Under the pieces are notes generated by a model. The model was not told the origin of the DNA. It saw only the letters and a list, made by a program, of their open reading frames with translations, and did not search any database. A program made the position numbers and the translations under genes. DNA of 64,000 bases, from positions 241,576 to 305,575 of the forward strand of contig JAHQIW010000355.1 in the NCBI GenBank assembly GCA_019055375.1. Direction: 5' to 3'. How positions within the stretch are numbered: position 1 is the first letter of the stretch; each line of letters begins with the position of its first letter. This document shows, piece by piece, positions 55,505 to 64,000 of the stretch. This DNA is from Parelaphostrongylus tenuis. Lineage: Eukaryota; Nematoda; Chromadorea; Rhabditida; Metastrongylidae.

Positions 55505-55775
55505 TCTAAGAGATGCACCATGTATTCGTATCCAATTTTTATATCGTTTGAGGTGATTGAATGCATATCTGGCCTTTTACAATGACTCGCTCTGGTCTAC
55601 CGCTAAATCGAATTAGTGCTGCTTGTCCTTCCAGACTAGTCCGAGACCCGTCTAGTTCCAATTTACCGACCCCGGAGGGATGGATGCCTTGATGAGCTAT
55701 GAGCTCGAGATCGAAACGTTGACTTCGTGTGCAACGCAGAGCATCTCTAACTACTGTATTACATGCGCTCATTTA
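55505..55775 (-). mobile_element. SINE-1 copy
   Basis: A minus-strand copy with the tRNA-like head near 55700-55775 (degenerate B box) and body phrases matching accccggagggatgga and gtgctgcttgtccttcc inverted. It lies in the unpaired centre of the palindrome. Confidence 0.7.
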
Positions 55776-56867
55776 CTTTACCTATAATTATCATCAACTT
55801 TACCTATAGTTGTCATTGAAGCAGTTATGACGTCCAAGCGGCGAGGTAACATTTTAGGCGTGAAATGCTATCTTTTTTCGCTCTTAAGCCGCTCCATGAC
55901 AATCTTTTGAGAAAACTAAACATAGCAAATCTCCTAAGGGAGTTTTGCTATCTTTTCGGGATTTACATGAAAATTTAGGCAACGCAGATGGTTCATGACC
56001 TTAGAGAGCAAGTGGTGTCGCAGAGGTTCGGGACTTTAGATAGAAAATGGTCCAAATGGCGAGGGCGGCACCCAGCTGCCACCAACCTCGCAGTCAGTTC
56101 GATCGCGGGACATCATCCGAACGATCGTTTGACTTCATCCAGACCACATCACCTCAAATCGTAATCGATCCATTATTGCTCTCTCCACACAATCTCGTCG
56201 TGTACCTAACTACTATCATAAGGTTATGCTCATATAATTGTTAAATGAGGTCAATAGAATTGTTGAGAGGAACATAGCGCTTCCGTTGCCGAACAAACTC
56301 ACTTAGGCTATGCTCGGCCCACCATCGCGGTTTAGGGATTCTGCCCATATATAATCAGTAGTGACCTCACTGCTAACACTATATACTCACCCACTGGATC
56401 CCACCGTTGGCTTGTTATTTCGGGATGAGCATAACAACCAAAACGGGCTCCGCCGCCTAGTCATGCTCCGTCAGATACAATAACACCATCACTTTCGGGA
56501 AAAAGGTTGCTGGTTCGATCCCATATCACAACACTTCGCTGTAGTTTTTTTTGGTTGCCATCTTTTTGATGTCGGTTAGTAATGACGATTCTTCTATGAT
56601 GTAATCATTATAGCAAAAAAACGCTTAACTTCTAACCTAACTGGTTGCTATTGAAGATGGTTATGACGCCACTGGTAGGCAGGAAATATGTGTTGAGTTG
56701 AGCGATGAATCTTTAAAATTTGCGCTAAGACTTTGTGTCATTTTATCATCCATGTTCTCCACTTCTTTCTGTTTTGTTTGTTATTGATGTTTTCACATTT
56801 TATGGTAACTTTCTGCCTCAACGATCAACCTCTTATGGAGTTAAAAGTCACATTCCAACGACTAGCA

Positions 56868-57213
56868 TTAGAAATGCTTTTGAGGAAGGTGAAGAGGCAA
56901 GAACAATAAGTTATCTTGCTGCCCAAGACACCAGTAAGTATTCAAATCTTCCTCTCTCATAGTCTCAAAGATTCTTTTATTTCCAGTAATTTGCATAAAT
57001 GACACGTCTTCCATACGGTGAGAAACGTTGTTTGAGCCGAGGAGAAATCTGTTACGACTTCTGCACATAATCACGTTCGACAATTACATCATAAACTGTT
57101 ATTTTATTGATATTTTCGATTGGTGGTTTCGTTGCCGATTGCATATGGAATGGTTGTTTGTTTTACTGACAGCTGATAAGATAACAGCTTTCGTCTTACT
57201 CTGGTTGTATTGA
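56868..57213 (+). pseudogene. Disrupted copy of the small gene, right palindrome arm
   Basis: Inverted counterpart of 53451-53932. The donor region is shifted by one base (caccagtaagt). The ATG at 56999 opens a frame with EICYDFCT followed by a stop, a second stop about 10 codons on, and later frameshifts. The FVLLWLY terminus at 57193-57213 survives only in another frame. This arm is the decayed one. Confidence 0.5.
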
Positions 57214-57819
57214 GCTTCCACTCCAATCTTTCTTGACCTTTCATGGATATGTCATTTAGCCTTTTATAGATGAGGGAGTAGTCTTTCTACCAGCAAGTTA
57301 CTCACGTTTATTTCGTAAAAGCGGCATTATCTGATCTTTCTATGGGTATAACTGGTATTTGATATGTAATATTCTTTAATGCAGTTATATCTCATAAAAC
57401 CTTGTTGTCGACACTTGGAAGTACTTTGCAGTGTCAAGTTATTGAATCCAGTTTGTTACCTTCGTATCCACACATTTCGAACACTAACCAAAGTGATTAA
57501 TGAAAGCAGCCTCTATGGAAAGTAGTAGAATAACTGTAAACTCAGTCGCCGACAAAAATTTAGGTTTCTAACAAATGACCTGCTAAGAAATATTGTGACA
57601 AACCGTTTGAAGCTCTAACAACTCATAATACCTGAAGTTGTTTTCCCAGTAGTTAAAAAAAATTTATACACGATTACAGTATCCAAGGAGAGTAGAGAGT
57701 TATAAGACACGGAACTTTGGTGTCTTAATCTGAACTACAAACAAAAAATAAATCAAATATGACGCAAATTATAAGCAGAATATGAAAGCACAGCTTCGCA
57801 CAGTATCACCTGTCGCCCG

Positions 57820-58015
57820 TTGATCGTCGAGTAACTCAAGCCGGCACCAGCAACACTTGCACTTCTCTTTATCACGTGTAAGAGTAGCCCAATGGGTCCT
57901 TTCTGCACCAGCAGTTTGTTGACCTTCATATCTTTCGTCTACGCTTTTCGTGAAGAATTTGGGCAATCGACTCGGTGGTCTTCCTGTGGAGCTCTTAACA
58001 TCCATGTTAGCTGAT
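57820..58015 (-). pseudogene. RTE-like LINE C-terminal remnant
   Basis: A minus-strand frame reads SSTGRPPSRLPKFFTKS, then HWATLTRDKEKCKC and LDDQRATG. This matches the C-terminal end of RTE-like polyproteins common in strongylid genomes. Its start is also present, truncated, in the left arm (about 53060-53135). Confidence 0.7.
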
Positions 58016-58580
58016 CTCGTCTACGAAATCAATGCGTTCATCTAGAACATAGTTTTTGTAAGATGTATTCGGAAATCAATCATTTCGCAATCGTTGTCGG
58101 AATCGGTTAACATTTCGTTTCGCGTGGCTGATGCCTTATGTGTGTGCCGGTGTTATCATGTAACCAGCTAAGTGAAGATGAAGAAGGAGAGGAAGGAGAA
58201 GAAGAGGAAGAAGATTCATCCTTCGATTTTCATCATGAAATAGTATAGTTTTGTTTGTGAACTCTTTATATTGCTAATGAATAATCATCAGGTAGTGAGT
58301 AAAGACCGGGAATTTGCTAGTGCTTGTTTGTTTCCTTCTGTTTTAACTGAATTCAAGTGTTTTCTAAGTAGATGAAAGCAAACAGAAAGGTTTTTTGTGC
58401 TCGTAAAACACCAGAGATTCTTGTTATCGTGGGAAGGTAGTATATATTACTGAGTTCATCTCAAAATTTCGTACCTCTCGTTTTGAGTGTTCTTTCAAAA
58501 ATCTCTTTCAAAATACAATATTTCTGATGATTATTTTTGAGCCAACATGTCATGTGGTCTTTCATGAACAACTTGTAAAG

Positions 58581-58622
58581 CCGATGCACGTGTTTCGCCT
58601 TTGGCAGCCTCATCAGTCGGGC
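58581..58622 (-). ncRNA. Hammerhead ribozyme relic, family A
   Basis: Minus strand: GCCCGA, core CTGATGA, a 13-nt stem II with the same mismatch as the copy at 51.03 kb, GAAA, triplet GCA and TCGGC. It is the inverted partner of 51031-51072 in the palindrome and is probably inactive. Confidence 0.6.
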
Positions 58623-58779
58623 AGTAACTTTTTTTCCCAGCCAATCCTTCAGGGGTCCCTACATCCCTCTAAAGGTACGATATTTCAAAAATACAAGCCA
58701 TGAGCAGTCGAGTGTAAAACACTTCCGATCTAGTGATTTATTTCATTTGACGACAGAGTAAGTCGTTAGTTTTGCCTAT

Positions 58780-61590
58780 CTCAAAGTTGAGGTGTACATT
58801 TCTCTCCGTCGGTATATCGCACTGAGAACGTCTTTCAAAAATCAAGCTCGGCACTATCTGCATTTTTAAGCTATAAAGTGATTGCTGATAGTCAGTGAAA
58901 GGAAAGGAAGTGGAACCTTTCAATTTTATGAAGCATGAATTCAACGCAGCGAGTTCGAACTGCTGACCAGTGTTGATTCATGAGTAGAGGTAATTCGTTG
59001 TAGACTGATAAAATTGGACAGGTTGGTGATTGTTGGATATCCTGAGTAGAAAATCTACATCAGTGAAAAGATCTGAAATTGGGAACAAAGAGAGTGCATT
59101 CTTTCCGTAGAAGCCCCTCAACTGATGGATGCAAACTCTATCAAGAATGTTTCTATTAGATATCAAAAAATCCTCCATATGAGTGTCTTCTGAGATTTGT
59201 GCCTCGTCAAAGTTTGTCTTTGAATTGACCCCTTACGAAGTCTTTGAAAGAATTGGGATAAAGGTGTTGGAATTGCTCTGTTATCCCAAAAGCGTTGCTT
59301 TTGTAATGAAAAGCTGGGAGTTAAGGACACCAGAGGCTCTCTCTGCTTGAAGACACCTCTGGAAGTTCCTTTATGATCTATCTTTTCAGTGCTATAATGC
59401 TCTCCTAGAACCGTATATCACTATATAATTTTCAACATAAGTCGCTGTAAAGTTCAAACAAGGAGCCGATTACATCGAAAGTAAGACATTATCTTATTTG
59501 TTTAGTAGAGCACATTACAAAAAACTTTTTCATACGAATTATGCTCAATATCAACATGAGTACTTCCCAGGCTATCGCATGAAATCAGAAATATAGATAA
59601 AATGAGGAAAAATTTGTTTAACAACAACTGGAAATTAACTCATTTATGTGGTGATGTGTTTTTCTCACAGAAACATAGGGAGTTTTTCTTAAATGGTTTC
59701 GCTTTCTACTAAAATTTTCTCTATAAAACTTCCTCCGTTACACTCCATCCTTTCTGTCGCGATAAAAACACTTCTAACACAAAAAAGTGTACTTATAAGT
59801 ACCGATAAACCAGGCATAACTCCAATAGGCCTAATGATATTTTAGGCGTGATTTGTATTCTCCTTTCCGCTCTTACACCGTTCTATGATGAACTTCCAAA
59901 TAAAAAAACTAATTAAATCATCAAAGTCCTCGAGATTTGGGCTATATAATAATTTGTCAAACTTCAGTTAAGAGAAGTATCAAAGCCCCAACCGATTAAA
60001 TAAAGCTAATTGAGTGTGAAACTTAATTTTATTTTTGCCGCTACAACGTAATAAAAGAGCTTTTTTCAATATCAAACGCATTGTTGAGTTTGCAGAAATT
60101 TAATTTTTCTAACAATTACCAAATGCATGGAAGAAAAGTTTTGTTCAGCGAGAAAGGGCTTCGAACAATCGTGTACCTTAGCGGTACACGTCGCATTAGG
60201 GCTTGAAATGAGTACAGGCAAGTTATATACCGATATATTTACAAGAAAATGAGTACTTGAATGATGCCAATATCACGAAATTTTATATACTTCTTGTTAA
60301 AAATTTGATGTATGTTGCTATAGTGCCAAAATTTATGTAAAGACCTGATAATACTAATTAGAAATACCAAGGTTGAGTGATAGCGGTTTTTCCAATCAGC
60401 ACGAATCAAACATTTTTTCCTAAGTATTGGAGCTCGTCAGTGCTACTTATAGATTTACTAATTACTCATTGATTTATAGGTCTCCCTTGTTCGAGCACTC
60501 CTGTTTCGATCGGTTGAAAAGCAAAGCAGTAAACAGTGGGTAGACTGGATCTAAAGCACCGATGTACATGTGAGACGCAGATAAATTCTGAATTTCATCC
60601 TTCGCGTGTAAGCAAACATACTTATTTGCATTCTATCATGTATTTGTGCTTCTATGTACATGATTTATTGCCCATGTCGAAAACATGTGCATGATTTGAT
60701 GCTCAAACAATATATGAATAATTAACTCGAGAAAAGCACAGATGAGGCATTTCGAAAGTGACTCAACTTTGAAACAATTAGATTGAGGATGCCCTATAAG
60801 AGACTCATACAGTAAGTCTGGTTCCTGTGGCAAAGCTTGTCGACCTACCGGTGAGTACACACTCTCGCTGTAAGCATTTAGAGTATGTGACTTCTTCTGA
60901 AAATTGTATTATTGCTCGTCTGTGTTGGCACAGCAAAGTCTATTGACGATTTATCAGGCGTGGCAGAGACGGAAGGAGACTTGGTGTGCTAATTCGGTAT
61001 TGCACTACGGAATAGAACAGCGGTGAAGAAATAGGGTAACTGATTAAAAGAATTAGGATTAACAGGGTTTTTTTTTCGATAACCCATGGGCAGACAAAAG
61101 AACGACCCCTTCCGCTGCACAAAGACTTTCTTCTGCACTTTGGTGACCATTCGAAAGCTTAAATTTCTAGCCGCTACGCTACATAGCCTTTCTGAAAAGG
61201 CCTTTTTATATGCTGAAGCAGATAGAAAGCATTTGACCAGTGTTATAAAAGATATCTCTCTGCAAGGGATCTACTGACTCATAAGACATTGTGCTACTGA
61301 AGAGCCTGGAATAACGAAGGTGCCTGGATTTGTATAAGTGCTTTACCAGACCTCATGAAAAGCTAAAAAAGTGTGTTATCATATTATTAGTTATCATTGC
61401 TTTTGAGCGGAACCATCAGAAACAGTACTGGTCGAAAGTAAAGGTATGATTTTTTCACCAACCATAAGCTATCGACTGCGATCACTGCAATGTCGAGGGA
61501 TTTCGACACTTGACATGATGCGGTTATTCAAATAGTCGGCATCGATTTCGTTATAAGTAGGGTTACATACTTGAAAGGATTGGCTGAACC
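58780..61590. other. Intergenic, nothing coding recognised
   Basis: No supportable exon. R150-like blocks occur near 59860-60150 (inverted) and 61140-61260. A weak hammerhead-like phrase lies near 60430-60455 on the minus strand. Confidence 0.4.
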
Positions 61591-61594
61591 GTAG

Positions 61595-61645
61595 AGCACC
61601 TTGCTAATGACGAGCTTGAAAGGGCAAAACAGCTGCATAGTACTG
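61595..61645 (+). ncRNA. Hammerhead ribozyme relic
   Basis: TTGCTA is followed by ATGACGA (first core base changed), stem II GCTT-GAAA-GGGC, AAAA instead of GAAA, and TAGTAC. A downstream ctgtataagtg phrase is shared with the relic at 47.85 kb. Inactive by sequence. Confidence 0.45.
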
Positions 61646-61719
61646 TATAAGTGTCTTATCAGATATCATTAAAGACTCATAACATGTTATCATAGTATCA
61701 GCAAACATTTGTATTTCAC

Positions 61720-63730
61720 GCACACGTTTTCTCGTAAGATAGAGCTTTTTGTTTAGACTACTAATACCATTCGACAGCGTATGTTTCGATGATTCCAACG
61801 CTGTCCTAATTACTGGAAAGACCGTCACTGCAGTGTAACAGGAAAAGTAAGATTATTCACACGCTGGCATTTGTCTTTCTTTTTATCTATGAGCTGGGGA
61901 GGAAAGCAGAGGGCGGGAGGGCTTCACACGGTTTTGACACGGCGATCGATCGATGACGCTAGGGGGGGGGGCACACGTGGATTGCGATTTTCGTAATTCC
62001 GCTCTGAAAGAAACCTCTAGAATAAAACGTGCGACTCTGGTACACCAAGATTATTTCTATACGTTTATAAGCTTTTCGTGCTTCCACCAAGTTTCAGTCA
62101 CAGTGAGCCGCACACTTCCAACATATTTTATTTTGATTGTTACAGGTTCGTAAAAGGATATTTCTAAGAAAGACCACGTAGCGCACTAGTTAGAAATTTG
62201 AGTTTTCTAGAGATCAATAAGACTCAAGGATAACTCTTCTCGAGCAAATGGGGTCGTTTTCTCATCTGTCCCCGGATAACTGATAGAAAACCCTTGACTG
62301 GAATCATTTCGATACTGTGTTAGTTGGAAATAATGGTTCCTAGGCCTGTTAGATATACCTTGATTTTTTTATTCATCCATAGCCAAATTGTCAAAACTCA
62401 CTAAGCGCTTGGCTAACTGATCACTAGCTTCAATCTGTTGCTGTGCTGTTGGACACTACAGCGATCTATGCACCTGCCGATTTTGAGTCATATCATTACT
62501 TTATGATCCTCAAGTTAAGCTGTGTAGCTTTGTCTTCAAATCTGTATTCATGCTGCATTCACCATTCTATAAAATGCTTTCTTCTCAAGGAATATCTGTA
62601 TTATGATCATGCGCACAGGAGCACTGCGTTTGTGATGCCTTGTGTCTTGAGAATCTCGTATAGTTGTGTGATGGGTTGTTCCACTGCTTTCTTTGCAACT
62701 CAACACTTCTATTAATTGAGACGCTATTCACTTATAAAGATCATAATTTATAAAAATCAGTAAGTCAACAATACATTCACTATCATGTCAATTGAAAGTC
62801 ATCTGCTGGGAAATGATTGGACGCTTTTCTCTTGAAAAAATTAGACTGACTATACTAGAAGCTTGCTTAAATCGCTTTTAAGGTGGTCAGTGTCTTCAGA
62901 TTTTTTCTAGCCCTATGCTGCGTCAAAACTCAGAGAAGTGACAGTTTGATGGAACAGTATCAGGGCTACATCGTGAGCGCCATGTCATGGTCCAGCATAC
63001 TTTCGCCAAAATGTGGCGAGTCGACTTGGCAATGTGTGTTCGAGAGCTATCGAGGAGAAGAGAGACGCTGAGGCCGTTTTGAACGCTTCCCTCGCCCTTC
63101 TACGGCCAACTTCCGGAGTCCGAAGTTGTCTTTTAAGATGTCGGCATTGATAGTCTGCTTGCTGTTGAACACTTTCCATTACAGCATGTCCCACCAACCT
63201 CAGAAAAGCGAGAGCATAATCCTCTTCCGAGAATGAATGGGGTGTCCATCGATACATTGCCTTGCGGTAGCTCAATTCATTTGAATGGCGAGCGATGATA
63301 CAACGGCTTTATTTAAGTCTTACTAGAGCATTGTCCAACATATCACAGCCTTTTGACAACATCCCTAATTGAAACTGCAAAAACCTGGATAAAAACTACA
63401 GTGGGAAAGAAATTGTGGACAGCCCCAGTAGATACTTGAGGATCCTGAACGTGAGATAGGTAGTCGGCACGTGAGCCGAGAAAACAAGCTGAACGTTGAG
63501 AACACCAACTGAATTTCTGGGTGCAAAAATGCGTCATATTTTACAAGAAATAATTTGCGCTGTCACTAATATCTAATGTCACGAGTCACGAGGTTGATAA
63601 ATGAGTTTTATTCGGCTAATGCTTTTTCGTTTTTGCCTTTTTTCGGAGCCGATGATTCGATATGATCGCTCTCGTAGTGGACTTCGACCTCCATTGTCGC
63701 TCAAGTCGAATCATCTTCGGTGGAGCATCG
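61720..63730. other. Intergenic with weak open frames
   Basis: One R150 unit occurs at about 61720-61850 and a G9 run at 61962-61970. Frames at 62443-62715 (plus) and 62985-63275 (minus; includes EDYALAFLRLVGHAVM) have protein-like composition but no domain or splice support that I can name. Confidence 0.35.
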
Positions 63731-63734
63731 CTCA

Positions 63735-64000
63735 AGTAGAAGGTATCGGATTGTTTTTCTTCAACGATGGAAAAAATGTTCGCACCCTCTAATAAAGTGA
63801 CAGTGTTGAGATTTCTTGACTGATGACAGTCTCAAACCGAAAAATCGTCGAAATAGACTTAAAAATCACCTGTTAACTCTAAAGATATAATTTATCTATC
63901 GAAAACATTGAAATCCACATTAGCTATGCACTGATGAAAATATGAGCTATATCTGACTCTTTCTGCCTGGTAAACTATAGTTGACACTACATTTATGCAC
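63735..64000 (+). repeat. Dispersed repeat shared with 25.35-25.56 kb
   Basis: Same ordered blocks as at 25.4 kb (ggaaaaaatgttcgcac, gaaaacattgaaa, gcactgatgaaaatatg, cctggtaaactatagttgac). It continues past the window end. No coding capacity is seen. Confidence 0.6.

Larger units (their letters stand above)
50880..58775. repeat. 7.9 kb imperfect palindrome
   Basis: The left arm (50880-51200, continued at 52611-54171) matches the right arm (56490-58455, continued to 58775) in inverted orientation over about 1.9 kb. Shared landmarks are the family A hammerhead, ctacatccctctaaag-type and taccttcccacgataacaag blocks, cttgaattcagtt, an RTE fragment, a small open frame and a B-box ggttcgatccc at the inner ends. 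The left arm is split by a Penelope-like insertion. The right arm keeps about 390 bp of RTE sequence missing on the left. The 2.3 kb centre holds R150 units and a SINE. Confidence 0.85.

Noticed and set aside
60425..60455. Hammerhead at this site on the minus strand.
   Set aside because: CTGACGA is present, but stem II, GAAA and a complementary stem I are not, so it could be chance or a very old relic.

Overview
The window reads as a fragment of a repeat-rich, AT-rich nematode genome, most likely a strongylid such as a hookworm (the clade is an inference). The evidence is short exons with TTTTCAG-type acceptors and GTAAGT/GTGAGT donors, an apparent spliced-leader acceptor directly before an ATG, a nematode-specific srx-type chemoreceptor, a ges-1-like gut esterase and Penelope-like, mariner and RTE-like remnants. 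Coding density is very low. Most open frames above 60 codons are chance or repeat-derived.

Layout. 0-3.7 kb: hammerhead-ribozyme repeats, foldback elements, tRNA-derived repeats and one true gene, elongator tRNA-Met(CAU), on the minus strand. 3.7-9.4 kb: no recognisable gene. 9.46-17.5 kb, minus strand: a type-B carboxylesterase with 12 recognised exons and all three catalytic residues; its introns hold SINEs and an internally deleted mariner. 17.5-40.2 kb: mostly repeats (tRNA foldback, SINEs, a mariner transposase remnant, a dead Penelope-like element, several hammerhead repeats, microsatellites) with a few weak candidate exons. 40.28-47.13 kb, plus strand: a seven-transmembrane srx-type receptor reconstructed as eight exons, about 337 residues, with one extra T in a T7 run of exon 5. 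47.3-50.8 kb: another tRNA foldback, LINE remnants and one orphan exon candidate. 50.9-58.8 kb: a 7.9 kb imperfect palindrome whose left arm was interrupted by a 5'-truncated Penelope-like element. 58.8-64 kb: no recognisable gene.

The most interesting content is a set of hammerhead ribozyme motifs. At least six have a complete or near-complete core (CTGANGA, stem II, GAAA, stem III and a complementary stem I), and at least eight are decayed. Stem I differs between families (GCCCGA/TCGGGC, GGGTCA/TGACCC, GTGCTA/TAGCAC) yet stays complementary, which is strong internal evidence for a real RNA fold. Several sit as inverted pairs, one ribozyme on each strand, inside short palindromic elements. 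A further hammerhead-like core lies near the 3' end of the Penelope-like copy. Independently, tRNA-derived repeats occur as head-to-head inverted pairs at three loci. No CRISPR, operon or bacterial feature is present.
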